Notes under the pieces: generated by a model | The model's input: only the letters and a program-made list of their open reading frames with translations | Database searches by the model: none | What the model was told of the DNA's origin: nothing | NCBI RefSeq assembly: GCF_003025005.1 | Contig: NZ_PVSS01000006.1 | Span: 1 to 64,000, forward strand | From: Brumimicrobium mesophilum | GTDB lineage: Bacteria; Bacteroidota; Bacteroidia; Flavobacteriales_D; Crocinitomicaceae | Direction of reading: 5' to 3' | DNA length: 64,000 nucleotides | Position numbers and translations under genes: made by a program | In this document: positions 19,690 to 30,294 of the stretch, piece after piece | How the letters are laid out: each line of letters starts with the position of its first letter | Numbering within the stretch: position 1 is the stretch's first letter

Positions 19690-20514
19690 ATGAATAAATC
19701 TAATCCAATTGGTTTTTTTGATTCAGGATACGGTGGATTAACTGTTCTTAAAGAAGTACAAAAAATATTGCCGACTTACGACTATTTATATTTAGGAGAT
19801 AATGCCAGGGCGCCCTATGGAGCCAGAACTGCTGATGTAGTTTATGAGTATACATGGGAGGCTGTAAAAACATTGTTTAAATATGGTTGTGATTTGGTTG
19901 TTTTGGCTTGTAACACAGCCTCGGCTAAAGCTCTAAGGAGGATTCAGCATGAGAATTTACCTGAATATCCTGGTAAAAGAGTGTTGGGTGTTATTCGTCC
20001 AAGCGCCGAAGTTGTTGGAGACTTTAGTAAATCAAACAATATAGTTGTCCTAGGTACAGAAGGAACAATTGCTTCAAATACTTATGTAGATGAGTTTAGC
20101 GTTTTGAGTCCAATCACAAAAGTAAACCAATATGCATGTCCTCTATGGGTACCTTTAATAGAAAATAAAAAATACAATTCACTTGAAGGGAAAGCATTCA
20201 TAAAAAATGATGTTGAAATGGTATTGTCCTCTTTTCCACGGGCAGATGTTATTTTATTAGGTTGTACACATTATCCTATACTTCAGTCTTTTATCGAAAG
20301 TATCGTCCCAAAAACTGTAAGAATTGTGAGTCAAGGTGAAATTGTTGCAACTTCATTGAAATTGTACCTTGAACGACATGAAGGGTTGGATCAGAAAATT
20401 ACGAAGAATAGTTCATCTCAATATTTAACAACTGAAAATCATGAGGTATTTGAAGATTTAGCTTCAACTATTCTAGGGATTGATGTTAATGTTGAGCAAA
20501 TAAAATTTAAATAA
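19690..20514 (+). CDS. murI: glutamate racemase
   Basis: A 274-residue racemase starting MNKSNPIGFFDSGYGGLTV. Both catalytic cysteines are visible, in VVLACNTASAKALRR and ILLGCTHYPIL. It supplies D-glutamate for peptidoglycan. The frame is open back to 19654, but that part encodes the terminator hairpin (MIFITAFFVLL), so I start at 19690. It overlaps the next gene by 1 base. Confidence 0.95.
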   Translation: MNKSNPIGFFDSGYGGLTVLKEVQKILPTYDYLYLGDNARAPYGARTADVVYEYTWEAVKTLFKYGCDLVVLACNTASAKALRRIQHENLPEYPGKRVLGVIRPSAEVVGDFSKSNNIVVLGTEGTIASNTYVDEFSVLSPITKVNQYACPLWVPLIENKKYNSLEGKAFIKNDVEMVLSSFPRADVILLGCTHYPILQSFIESIVPKTVRIVSQGEIVATSLKLYLERHEGLDQKITKNSSSQYLTTENHEVFEDLASTILGIDVNVEQIKFK

Positions 20515-21032
20515 TGGCACTTATATTAGAATGCAGAGGATTTACACCTCAAATCGCAGAAAGTTGTTGGATAGCTGAAAACGCAACAATAGTTGGAGAT
20601 GTTAAAATGGGGGAGGGGTGTTCCGTTTGGTTTTCGGCAGTAATCCGAGGTGATGTAAATACAATTGAATTTGGAGAGAATTGCAATGTTCAAGATGGAG
20701 CAGTAATTCATTGTACTTATGAAAAGTCAAAAACTATTATTGGCGATAATGTTTCTATTGGTCATAATGCGATTGTTCATGGTTGTATTGTGGGAAATAA
20801 TGTTTTAATAGGAATGGGTGCAATCGTGATGGATAATGCTGAAGTTAAAGATAATGTTTTGATTGCTGCTGGTTCGGTTGTGCTTGCAAACACTGTTTTG
20901 GAACCGAATTCTATTTATGCTGGAGTACCTGCGAAAAAGGTGAAAACCTTATCACCCGAAACTTTTAAGGGGGAAGTAAAAAGAATCGCAAATAATTATG
21001 GAATGTATGCAAGTTGGTTTTCTGATAAGTAA
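20514..21032 (+). CDS. gamma-carbonic anhydrase-like hexapeptide protein
   Basis: A 172-residue left-handed beta-helix protein of the PaaY/YrdA gamma-carbonic anhydrase group. Hexapeptide repeats run from about residue 15 to 135 (ATIVGDVKMGEGCSVWF, VLIGMGAIVMDNAEVKDN). Three histidines in the zinc-ligand pattern are seen in AVIHCTYEK and SIGHNAIVHG. Carbonic anhydrase activity varies in this group and is inferred only. The gene shares one base with murI. Confidence 0.88.
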   Translation: MALILECRGFTPQIAESCWIAENATIVGDVKMGEGCSVWFSAVIRGDVNTIEFGENCNVQDGAVIHCTYEKSKTIIGDNVSIGHNAIVHGCIVGNNVLIGMGAIVMDNAEVKDNVLIAAGSVVLANTVLEPNSIYAGVPAKKVKTLSPETFKGEVKRIANNYGMYASWFSDK

Positions 21033-21077
21033 ATATAGACTTGTATACTTACGAAATACTTTACGTATTAACAAATA

Positions 21078-21106
21078 TTGTATTTTAAATAATCCTTATA
21101 TCTTTG
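21078..21106 (+). promoter_or_regulatory. promoter TTG-N18-TATCTTTG for the TonB receptor operon
   Basis: The -33 TTG (21078-21080) and -7 TATCTTTG (21099-21106) are at the standard Bacteroidota spacing. It lies 117 bp before the receptor start, giving a leader of roughly 110 nt in which I see no riboswitch-like structure. Confidence 0.75.
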
Positions 21107-21223
21107 TTTAAGACAAAAGTGAAATTAGATCATATTTTTCGGGAGATGTTAAATAACCTAAATGAAATTTTTCTATATTTACACTTTTTGATTAAAATAA
21201 GTAAGAATAAATAATATAAACTT

Positions 21224-24200
21224 ATGACACGTAGACTCTACCTTTTGTTTTTAAGCATCACATTGTCAGTCGGTACTGTTTTTGGGCAAGCCGGTAACGG
21301 ATCCATTAAAGGTTCCGTAATTGACAGTGAATCAAGTGAACCAATCCCTTTTGTGAAAGTCGTCCTATATCAAGGAGGTATAATTAAAGGTGGTACAGAA
21401 TCAGATTTTGATGGTAAATTCCAATTTCCTTCAATTTCATCTGGTACATATGATGTGGAATTTCGTTCGCAAGAATACCAAGCGATGAAAATTGAGAACG
21501 TTGCGGTTTCGGCTGAACGTATTACATTTATGGATAAAACTGAATTGTCTAAGCCAGAAGATGTTCAACAAATGGATGAAGTGCAGATTATTGCCTATAA
21601 AGTTCCGTTGATTAACAAAGATGGTGGAGCACAAGGTTCTACTGTAACACGTGAAGATATTTCTAAGCTTCCAGTTCGTTCTGCAAGTGGTGTAGCTTCT
21701 ACTGTTGGTGGTGTTAATGAGTCAGAAGGTTCTGGTGAAATTAGCGTTAGGGGTTCTCGTGAGGGTGCTTCTTACTATTATATAGATGGTATTAAAGTAC
21801 GTGGTTCTTCAAACCTTCCTAAATCAGCGCTTGAAGAAGTTCAAGTAATTACTGGTGGTGTTCCAGCAAACTACGGTGATGCAACAGGAGGGATTATCTC
21901 TGTAACTACAAGAGGTCCTTCTAGACAATTTTTTGGTAGTTTAGAAGCAGTTACTTCTGGATTCTATTTTCAAGGAGAAAACGAACTAGGATATGATGGT
22001 AAAGTAATTGGTTTAGATCAATTCGGTTATAATCTAGTTGAGGGAATGTTCTCAGGACCTTTATTAATGAGAAAAGATTCAACAGGAAAGAAAACGGAGC
22101 CGATTTTAGGATTCTTAGTTTCTGCAACCTTTAATGATTTAATTGATCCTCGTCCAGTGGCTGATGGTTCATGGAGAATTACAGAAGAAGCAAGACAAAC
22201 ACTTATTGATAATCCATTAAGACCTTCTTCAGATGGTCAAGGTTATTTCAATAACTCTGACTTCCTGAGAAAGGATAACTTTGAGAAAACAAATTATAGA
22301 ATGAATGCTCGTCGAACAGTTTTTACTGCTGCAGGGAAAATTGATGTGAATACAGGACCAACTGTGAATTTAACTTTTGGTGGTTCGATGAACTACAATG
22401 GAGGTAAAGCATATAGTTATGCTAACTCATTATATAATTTTGAAAATTTTGGTAATACAAGTCAATTTGACTGGAGGGTATATGGTCGTTTAACTCAACG
22501 TTTTAGAAATGATACTGAAGGTACAAGTTCAAAAGTGAAGAGCTTTTACTATAACTTAATGGTTGACTACTCTAAATCTTCAAGTAAATCATTTGATGAA
22601 GATCATGAATTTGATGTATTTAATTATGGACATGTTGGTTATTTTAACTCAACGTTTAGACCAACTTATAATTTCAATGAAGGTCAGGATAGTTTAATTC
22701 ACAATGGATTTGAATCTGTAATTGTAGATTTTACTCCATCTGATATTAATCCTACATTAGCTGCAATTACCAATCAATACTATGAATTGAATCCTAATCC
22801 AGCAGGAAGTTACCAAAATATTGAACAAATTAATCTTGGTGGTGGACTTAGAAATGGTGATGCCCCAGAAAGTGTTTATGGAATCTGGAGCAACTTTGGT
22901 ACGCCTTATAATGGTTTTGCAAAATCAGATGCAGAGCAATTGCGTATTACAGGATCTGCTTCAATCGTAATTGGTGGTCATAACATTTCTTTAGGAGTTG
23001 AGTATGAGCAACGTTGGGATCGTAGCTGGGGTTCAGGTGCAAGTGGACCAATGAGTATTTGGACAATTTCTCGTCAATATATGAACAGTCACATTACTGG
23101 TTTAGATTTTAATCAACCAAACTATGACTTTTATGGAACTTACCCACGTGTTACTTATGAACGTTTAAATACTGGTTTTGCTGCAAACGGAGGTAATGGT
23201 GAATATGGTGGAGCTGTGGAAGGAGACAATCAATATTTCTTTGATTATAACTTCAGAAAGGCACTTGGTCTTGATCCAGCGGGAACAGATTTAGTAGATA
23301 TCGATAGTTATGATCCAAGTTTATTTACTTTGGACATGTTTACTCCAGATGAGTTGTTTAACCAAGGAAATAACATTATTACTTATTATGGATATGACCA
23401 TACAGGAGAAAGAGTTTCTGGTGCTACTGATATCAACAAGTACTTTAATGAAACAGATGAAAACGGAAACTACACAAGATTTATCGGTGCATTCCAACCT
23501 ACTTATGTATCGGGTTACATTATGGATAAATTCTCTTTTGATGACATCGTATTCAACGTTGGTCTTCGTGTAGATATCTTTGATGCAAATCAACCTGTGT
23601 TGAAAGATCCTTACTTATTCTATAATGCAAATTCTGTAACAGAGGCAAGAGCACTTAAAAGTGCTGATCCAGGTACATATGACTGGGTAAATATTCCAGA
23701 AAGTATTGGTGATGATTATGTTGTTTACGTTAACGATATTTCAAACCCAACTCAAATTAATGGGTTTAGATCTGGAGAAGAGTGGTTTGACGCAAATGGA
23801 ACAATAGTGCAAGACCCAACAACTTTAAGAGGGCCTGCTGGAATTGCACCATGGTTGTTGGCTCCTAATCAAACGACTCCAACTGCAGATGCTTTTGAGG
23901 ACTATAAAGCGGCAATCAATTTAATGCCACGTATCGCATTCTCTTTCCCGATATCTGATGAAGCTAATTTCTTTGCTAACTATGATATCTTAACAAGACG
24001 TCCACCATCAGGAGTTCGTTTTGACCCAATTGACTATCAATTTGCAACTGCAAGAAGTTCAATTATCAATAATGCAAATTTACGTCCAGAAAAAACAATT
24101 GATTACTCGTTCGGTTTCCAACAAGTATTAACACGTACTTCATCTTTAAAGATGAGTGTTTTCTACCGTGAGTTAAGAGATCAAGTTCAAATTCGTAATA

Positions 24201-24967
24201 TTTTCGAAGCTTATCCTGTAACTTACAGAACTTATGGTAACCGTGATTTTGGTACTGTAAAAGGTTTAACTTTAGAATATGACTTAAGAAGAACTGGTAA
24301 TTTAAGAATGACTGCTAATTATACTTTACAATTCGCAGAAGGAACAGGATCTGATGCAAACTCTGCATTATCTTTTGTAAACTCAAACCAACCAGATTTA
24401 CGAGTTGTTTATCCATTTAGCTATGACCAAAGACATGCATTCTCTTTCTCTGTTGATTACCGATATGGTTCAGGAAAAGACTACAATGGTCCAGTAATTA
24501 AGGATATCAATATTTTAGAAAATACAGGTTTAAACATTATTACATTAGTAAATTCAGGAACTCCTTATTCTGATCAAAAGAATATTACTAGTCTTATCGG
24601 TGGAACACCACAATTAACAGGTGGATTGAATGGATCACGTAAACCATGGACTTACCGTCTAGATATTCAATTGGATAAATCATTTAATTTAGAATTCGGT
24701 GATGAAAATGAAAAGAAAAAACGTGCTAATTTGAATGTTTATGTAAGGGTTACCAACCTTCTTAACCAATTCAACGTAATTAATGTATATAGAGCAACTG
24801 GTAATGTTGATGATGATGGTTATTTAGCTGCGGCACAATGGCAATCGACAATCCAAAATCAATTGGACGAACAATCATACAGAGACTTATATAGTATGTA
24901 CATGAATAACCCATACAACATAAGTCAACCAAGAACAATAAGACTAGGTGTTAAGTTTGATTTTTAA
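21224..24967 (+). CDS. large TonB-dependent outer-membrane receptor
   Basis: A 1247-residue receptor. The signal peptide ends SVGTVFGQ. A carboxypeptidase-like regulatory domain follows (GSIKGSVIDSESSEPIPFVK, about 25-110), then a plug domain (about 130-240, with GEISVRGSREGASYYYIDG and ALEEVQVITGGVPANYGDA) and a very large barrel with extended loops that ends in RTIRLGVKFDF. It is larger than typical siderophore receptors and closer to SusC-like or secretion-associated receptors. No SusD partner follows. Instead come a giant secreted protein and a PorV-family barrel, so a role tied to surface protein display is possible but unproven. Confidence 0.88.
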   Translation: MTRRLYLLFLSITLSVGTVFGQAGNGSIKGSVIDSESSEPIPFVKVVLYQGGIIKGGTESDFDGKFQFPSISSGTYDVEFRSQEYQAMKIENVAVSAERITFMDKTELSKPEDVQQMDEVQIIAYKVPLINKDGGAQGSTVTREDISKLPVRSASGVASTVGGVNESEGSGEISVRGSREGASYYYIDGIKVRGSSNLPKSALEEVQVITGGVPANYGDATGGIISVTTRGPSRQFFGSLEAVTSGFYFQGENELGYDGKVIGLDQFGYNLVEGMFSGPLLMRKDSTGKKTEPILGFLVSATFNDLIDPRPVADGSWRITEEARQTLIDNPLRPSSDGQGYFNNSDFLRKDNFEKTNYRMNARRTVFTAAGKIDVNTGPTVNLTFGGSMNYNGGKAYSYANSLYNFENFGNTSQFDWRVYGRLTQRFRNDTEGTSSKVKSFYYNLMVDYSKSSSKSFDEDHEFDVFNYGHVGYFNSTFRPTYNFNEGQDSLIHNGFESVIVDFTPSDINPTLAAITNQYYELNPNPAGSYQNIEQINLGGGLRNGDAPESVYGIWSNFGTPYNGFAKSDAEQLRITGSASIVIGGHNISLGVEYEQRWDRSWGSGASGPMSIWTISRQYMNSHITGLDFNQPNYDFYGTYPRVTYERLNTGFAANGGNGEYGGAVEGDNQYFFDYNFRKALGLDPAGTDLVDIDSYDPSLFTLDMFTPDELFNQGNNIITYYGYDHTGERVSGATDINKYFNETDENGNYTRFIGAFQPTYVSGYIMDKFSFDDIVFNVGLRVDIFDANQPVLKDPYLFYNANSVTEARALKSADPGTYDWVNIPESIGDDYVVYVNDISNPTQINGFRSGEEWFDANGTIVQDPTTLRGPAGIAPWLLAPNQTTPTADAFEDYKAAINLMPRIAFSFPISDEANFFANYDILTRRPPSGVRFDPIDYQFATARSSIINNANLRPEKTIDYSFGFQQVLTRTSSLKMSVFYRELRDQVQIRNIFEAYPVTYRTYGNRDFGTVKGLTLEYDLRRTGNLRMTANYTLQFAEGTGSDANSALSFVNSNQPDLRVVYPFSYDQRHAFSFSVDYRYGSGKDYNGPVIKDINILENTGLNIITLVNSGTPYSDQKNITSLIGGTPQLTGGLNGSRKPWTYRLDIQLDKSFNLEFGDENEKKKRANLNVYVRVTNLLNQFNVINVYRATGNVDDDGYLAAAQWQSTIQNQLDEQSYRDLYSMYMNNPYNISQPRTIRLGVKFDF

Positions 24968-24988
24968 TAGAGAAAAAACAGTAAGATT

Positions 24989-27900
24989 ATGAAATTATTT
25001 TTATTAGTATTAATCGGGTTAAGTTTCACATTTGGAACGAGTGCCGCGATAGATCCAACTGCGAGTGCAGGGAACAAGCCTTTAGGTGGAAACCAGGATT
25101 ACAACAAGGCCAACTGTCCTCCATCAGATGCTAGATTATTTATGGATTTCAATGATGTGCGAGCATTGGTTGAAGTTGGTGGATCTCTTTGGCAAAACAG
25201 AGCTACTACTTCTGCTTCATATGAAGTGCCATTGGGAGGTGGAAATCACGTTCTTTTCTCTGGTTCCATTTGGATGGGTGGAGTAGATGTTAATGGTCAA
25301 TTAAAAATTGCTGCTGTTCTTTTTAGAACTCAAGGTAATGATTTTTGGGGTGGACCTTTAACTGTAAGTCCTGGAAGTGGTAATTATGACCCAAGTCAAT
25401 CTGTTAGTGATAACGCTATCAGGCCTTTTGGTCCTGCTGAAATTGATCCTGCAGTTTGTATTGAATATGACAAGTTTTTCCCAATAGCAAAAGCTGAAGT
25501 AATCAATTATACTTTGAGATTTGAATGTAGTTTAGACCCAACTTGTACTGATGAATTTCCATTGACAAATGATGCAATTCAACGTATTAACAACTGGCCT
25601 GCACATGGTGATATTACTAAGCAGCAAGATTATTATTTAGCTCCATTTTATGATTATCCATCTGTAGGTGGTGCTGGAGATGGTAACTATGACCCAACTC
25701 AAGGTGATGTTCCATGGTTTGATGACATTCTTGGAAGAGATGATGTTAAATGTGGATTTGATAGACGTGTAACATTGTTTGGTGACAAAACCAACTGGTG
25801 GGTATTTAACGATAAAGGAAATATTCACACTGAAACTGGTGGTGATCCAATTGGAATGGAAATTCGTGCCCAAGCTTTCTCTTTCGCTACAAATGATGAA
25901 GTAAATAGAATGACATTTTATAATTATGAAATGATTAACCGTAGTACAACTACTTTAGAGAATACATACTTTACACAATATGCAGATGCTGATGTGGGAT
26001 TCTCTGAAGATGATTATGTTGGTTGTGATGTTTCTAGAGGTTTAGGTTATGCTTATAATGGTGACAATGACGATGAAGGTCAAAGTGGTGCTCCAGGTTA
26101 TGGTAAAAATCCACCAGCGGTAGGTATCGATTTCTTTGAGGGACCTTACCAAGATGCTGATAACATTGATAACGTTGGTCCACGTTTTGAAGAACAAAAT
26201 GGCGATATGGTATATGTTGTTCCAACTGTAAACGAAGCAAGAACAGGAAACGGTATTGTATACGAAGGTATTGGTATTGGGTATTCAGATGGTATTATCG
26301 ATAACGAAAGATTCGGAATGCGAAGATTTAATTACTTCAATAGAGGTGACTTAGGAACTCCAGCAACGGATGACCCTTCTACACCAAGTGATTTCTACTT
26401 ATATATGACTGGATTCTGGAAAGATCAATCTCCTTTCTATTACGGTGGGACTGGTTACACAGGTTCTCCTGGAGTAACAAACGTGCCTGCTGCATACACT
26501 TATCCTGACAATACTGACCCTTTACACTTTGGTACTAACGGACAAGATATGGGATGGAACTGGTCTGAGTTTAACGTTGATGGTAATGGAGCATCTAATC
26601 CAATTGGAGATAGACGTTTCTTACAATCGGCTGGACCATTTACATTAACACCAGGAGCTGTAAATAATTTAACAGTAGGTGTAGTTTATGGACGTGCTTA
26701 TGAAGGAAATGGTTTCGCATCAGTTGAAATTTTACGTAAAAATGATACAAAAGCACAAGCATTATTCGATAACTGTTTTGAAATTCTTGATCCTCCATCA
26801 GCTCCAATATTGAGCGTTGTTGAATTAGAAAATGAATTGGTTCTAATGATTGAAAATCCTTTCGGAAATAACGTTGATGAATCATACGCTGAAGAAGACA
26901 ATATTAATATTGTAGATCCAATTGATGGAAGTGTTATTGATAAAGTTTATTCTTTTGAAGGTTATCAAATTTATCAAATTAAAGATGAAGAGTCTGGAGT
27001 TTCTGATATAGGAGATAACGATAGAGCTAGATTAGTTGCACAATGTGATATCAAAAACGATATTTCAAGAATCATTAACTTTGAATTTAACGAGGAACTT
27101 GGATTTGCCATTCCAACTGAAAAAGTTGATGGGGACAATACTGGGATTCGTCATTCTTTCCAAATAACAGAAGATTTGTTTACAGGAAATGCATTGGTAA
27201 ATCATAAGACTTATTATTATATAGCAATTGCTTATGCACACAATGAGTTTAAAGAGTATGATCCAACAGATGCAGCGTTATTAGATGGACAGAAAATTCC
27301 ATATATTAGTTCTCGTTTATCTGCTGATGGAACTGCAATTAAAGCAACTGCTGCAATTCCACATTCTCCTAAACCACGTTTTGATGGAACAATAGTTAAA
27401 TTACCTTATGGTTCTTCTCCAGAAATTACAACATTAGATGGTAGAGGAAATGGAAATAGAGTAATTGATTTAACAACTGCTTCAGAAGACTTTATTGTAG
27501 CAAATGGTTCTATCGATACTCCTACTTACCAAAGAGGTAAAGGTCCAATCGATGTTAAAGTAATTGATCCTTTAAACCTTGTTGATGGTTATTTCACATT
27601 AGCGTTTGATGATTATTCATTGATTGATACTGCTAGTTGGACAATTAATCGTTATACATCGAAAGGAGGTACTTTGATTGAGTCTATTACATCAGACAGA
27701 ACAATTGGTGAAAGAAACGAACAGTTGATTCCGGAATGGGGACTTTCAGTATCTATCTTCCAAGATATGTACCCTTGTGCTAGTGAGGCTGCAACTTGTG
27801 TGTTCAGAGAAAGGATAGCATTACCTATTGAAACAACTCTTCAATTTGCAGATAGTTCTCAAAGATGGTTATCTGGAATAAGTGATGTAAATTCATTTAA

Positions 27901-29176
27901 TCCGCAAAACTGGATTGCCGCTGGTGATTATTCTGCTGGTGAAAATGAATGTGATGATGCATTTGGTTTGAATAATCCATGTTGTTATAATGACATTATT
28001 GGAGTTGACCCTTCACAAGTGTTTGCCAATTTATTTGATGGTACTGTAACTTTAGGACAAGTAGCAAGAAGAAATGATTGTGGATTTATGACAATTGGTG
28101 TACCAAGTAATATTACAATTTCAAGTGCTTTTGGTAGTATTGAGAAGTTGAAAATGCCTTCTGTATTCCAAACGAGTGTAGATGTTGTATTAACAAATGA
28201 CAAATCAAAATGGACACGTAGTCCAGTGATTGAATTAGGAACAGATGAAAACCTAAATATTAATGGTGGTATTCCTGGTTTCTTACGTCAAAGTCCATCA
28301 ATCGATAAAAACGGTAATCAAGTAGGTGATGCTGGTTATAATGCTGCTGAAGCAGATCCAAATGGAACTACACCAGTTGGGATGGGTTGGTTCCCAGGAT
28401 ATGCTATCGATGTAGAAACTGGTCGTAGATTGAATGTTGCTTATGGTGAGAATTCTTTCTTAGTTGGTGAAAACGGTGCAGACATGGTTTGGAATCCTAC
28501 TTCAGCAATGTCTAATTCTACAGGTAGTCCTTTATTTGGTGGACAACATGTTATTTATGTATTCGGTAATGAAGATGAAGAGATACCTGCTTATGACCAA
28601 GGAGCTTATATCTACGAACAATTGGCTTTAGAAAACGTAAGTGGTTATAGATCTGTATATGGTGGTTTATCATGGGTTGTTAATCCATTGTTAGCTCAAA
28701 ATAGTACGCTTCTTGCAACTGATGTTCGTATGAGAATCAGAATCAACAAGCAATATGATAACTATAATCAAACAGCTGCTTTTGGTGGAAAACCAACTTA
28801 CGAATGGTCTATGGATGATTTCAGAACTATTAAAAGTGATGAAGAAACATTGGCTGAAGCACTTGACATGATTAATGTAGTACCTAATCCTTATTATGCA
28901 TTCTCTGAATACGAAAGAAGTAAATTAGACACTCGTGTTAAAATTACAAACTTGCCAGAACGCTGTAAAGTAAGAATCTACAATACTTCAGGTAAATTGA
29001 TTAGAGCTTACGATAAAGATAGTCCGATTACTTCAATTGACTGGGACTTGAAAAACAGTGATAACATTTCAGTTGCGGGTGGAGTTTACCTAATTCATGT
29101 TGATGTACCAGAAATTGGAGAACGCGTTATTAAGTTCTTCGGAGGGTTACGTCAAGCAGATTTAGAGAACTTATAA
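24989..29176 (+). CDS. giant secreted protein with type IX secretion-like C-terminal domain
   Basis: A 1395-residue secreted protein, 21 bp after the receptor. A signal peptide (MKLFLLVLIGLSFTFGTSAA) precedes a long, acidic, Asn/Gly-rich beta region with no recognised catalytic domain. The last 85 residues look like a type A T9SS sorting domain: VPNPYYAFSEYE, then KITNLPERCKVRIYNTSGKL, then GVYLIHVDVPE followed by ERVIKFFG. Such domains direct export through the PorV-containing translocon. The usual terminal motif is extended by GLRQADLENL. Function is unknown. The conserved neighbour order suggests it works with the receptor and the PorV-like protein. Confidence 0.82.
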   Translation: MKLFLLVLIGLSFTFGTSAAIDPTASAGNKPLGGNQDYNKANCPPSDARLFMDFNDVRALVEVGGSLWQNRATTSASYEVPLGGGNHVLFSGSIWMGGVDVNGQLKIAAVLFRTQGNDFWGGPLTVSPGSGNYDPSQSVSDNAIRPFGPAEIDPAVCIEYDKFFPIAKAEVINYTLRFECSLDPTCTDEFPLTNDAIQRINNWPAHGDITKQQDYYLAPFYDYPSVGGAGDGNYDPTQGDVPWFDDILGRDDVKCGFDRRVTLFGDKTNWWVFNDKGNIHTETGGDPIGMEIRAQAFSFATNDEVNRMTFYNYEMINRSTTTLENTYFTQYADADVGFSEDDYVGCDVSRGLGYAYNGDNDDEGQSGAPGYGKNPPAVGIDFFEGPYQDADNIDNVGPRFEEQNGDMVYVVPTVNEARTGNGIVYEGIGIGYSDGIIDNERFGMRRFNYFNRGDLGTPATDDPSTPSDFYLYMTGFWKDQSPFYYGGTGYTGSPGVTNVPAAYTYPDNTDPLHFGTNGQDMGWNWSEFNVDGNGASNPIGDRRFLQSAGPFTLTPGAVNNLTVGVVYGRAYEGNGFASVEILRKNDTKAQALFDNCFEILDPPSAPILSVVELENELVLMIENPFGNNVDESYAEEDNINIVDPIDGSVIDKVYSFEGYQIYQIKDEESGVSDIGDNDRARLVAQCDIKNDISRIINFEFNEELGFAIPTEKVDGDNTGIRHSFQITEDLFTGNALVNHKTYYYIAIAYAHNEFKEYDPTDAALLDGQKIPYISSRLSADGTAIKATAAIPHSPKPRFDGTIVKLPYGSSPEITTLDGRGNGNRVIDLTTASEDFIVANGSIDTPTYQRGKGPIDVKVIDPLNLVDGYFTLAFDDYSLIDTASWTINRYTSKGGTLIESITSDRTIGERNEQLIPEWGLSVSIFQDMYPCASEAATCVFRERIALPIETTLQFADSSQRWLSGISDVNSFNPQNWIAAGDYSAGENECDDAFGLNNPCCYNDIIGVDPSQVFANLFDGTVTLGQVARRNDCGFMTIGVPSNITISSAFGSIEKLKMPSVFQTSVDVVLTNDKSKWTRSPVIELGTDENLNINGGIPGFLRQSPSIDKNGNQVGDAGYNAAEADPNGTTPVGMGWFPGYAIDVETGRRLNVAYGENSFLVGENGADMVWNPTSAMSNSTGSPLFGGQHVIYVFGNEDEEIPAYDQGAYIYEQLALENVSGYRSVYGGLSWVVNPLLAQNSTLLATDVRMRIRINKQYDNYNQTAAFGGKPTYEWSMDDFRTIKSDEETLAEALDMINVVPNPYYAFSEYERSKLDTRVKITNLPERCKVRIYNTSGKLIRAYDKDSPITSIDWDLKNSDNISVAGGVYLIHVDVPEIGERVIKFFGGLRQADLENL

Positions 29177-29202
29177 GCAACAGACACTTAACTTTGTAAA
29201 CG

Positions 29203-30267
29203 ATGGATATGTTAAAAACAATAATAAAAGGATCAATGATTGTGGGAGCTCTAGCTATGAGCTTCACAACTTTGGCCGGTAACGAAGATAGAATCGGTTC
29301 AGCAGGAGCTAGTGAAATGTTAGTTAATCCTTGGGCTCGTTCTACAGCATTTGGAACAGCAGGTGTTGCTTCCACGAATGGTTTGGAGGCTCAATTTACA
29401 AACATTGCTGGACTGGCTTTTACAGAAAAGACTCAGATAAAGTTTAACTATACCAATTGGCTTGGTGATGCTGATATATCATTAAACTCTGCTGGTATAG
29501 CACAACGTGTTGGTGATCAAACTGTAATCGCATTGTCTCTTCAAGCTTTTGGATATGGAGATATTGACATTACAACTGTTGATCTACCAGAAGGAGGTAT
29601 TGGTGAATTTAGCCCGAGAAAAAACATTATTAATATTGGTTTTGCTAGAGAATTTTCAAACTCAATTTACGCTGGTTTAAACGTAAAAGTGATGAATGAG
29701 AATATTTCTAATTTAAAAGCGACTGGTGTGGCTTTTGATGCCGGAATTAGATATGTAACTGGAGAGCAAGATCAAATGAAATTTGGTATTACTTTGAAAA
29801 ACGTTGGTACTCCAATGACTTTTGAAGGAGACGGAACTTCGCAAGAGATTTTGTATCAAGGAACTGGTGGAAATGCTACATTAGTTCAGCGTTCTGCAAC
29901 TTTTGAAATGCCTTCTTTATTAGCAATGGGATTCTCTTATGATTTCATTTTTGATGAATCAAAGAAGTTAATTGTAGCTGCTGCATTTCATGCTAATTCA
30001 TTCACGAATGATCAATTCAATATTGGACTTGATTATGGAATGGCTTTTAAAAAGGCAGCTTTTAATGTAAGAGCTGGTTTTGTAGGTGAAAAAGCAATCT
30101 TTGATCGTGAGGAATCTACAACTTCTTTAACTGGATTGACTGCTGGTGTGTCAATTGACGCATTATTAGGAGATAAAGCAATTCCTTTTGGATTTGAATA
30201 TGCTATTCGTACTTCTAATCCATTCGGTGTAATTAATACTTTTGGTGTTACACTTAGTTTGAAGTAA
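29203..30267 (+). CDS. PorV/PorQ family outer-membrane protein
   Basis: A 354-residue FadL-like barrel of the PorV/PorQ type. The signal peptide is followed by the family start AGASEMLVNPWARSTAFGTAGVAS, then repeated barrel strands, and it closes with NTFGVTLSLK. PorV carries cargo from the T9SS translocon to the attachment complex. This copy lies 26 bp behind the gene for a giant T9SS-type cargo, so it may be a dedicated shuttle for it (inference). Residue 3 is a second possible start Met. Confidence 0.85.
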   Translation: MDMLKTIIKGSMIVGALAMSFTTLAGNEDRIGSAGASEMLVNPWARSTAFGTAGVASTNGLEAQFTNIAGLAFTEKTQIKFNYTNWLGDADISLNSAGIAQRVGDQTVIALSLQAFGYGDIDITTVDLPEGGIGEFSPRKNIINIGFAREFSNSIYAGLNVKVMNENISNLKATGVAFDAGIRYVTGEQDQMKFGITLKNVGTPMTFEGDGTSQEILYQGTGGNATLVQRSATFEMPSLLAMGFSYDFIFDESKKLIVAAAFHANSFTNDQFNIGLDYGMAFKKAAFNVRAGFVGEKAIFDREESTTSLTGLTAGVSIDALLGDKAIPFGFEYAIRTSNPFGVINTFGVTLSLK

Positions 30268-30280
30268 GATAAAATTTAAT

Positions 30281-30288
30281 TATATTTG
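30281..30288 (+). promoter_or_regulatory. -7 promoter element TATATTTG of greA
   Basis: A TAnnTTTG match starts 13 bp after the PorV-like gene stop. The hairpin at 30295-30318 follows directly, so a transcript from here would begin with that hairpin. Confidence 0.5.
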
Positions 30289-30294
30289 TTGGAA

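Noticed and set aside
21107-21223. Riboswitch or structured leader before the large TonB receptor
   Set aside because: The leader of about 110 nt is AT-rich with no stable stem or recognised riboswitch core.
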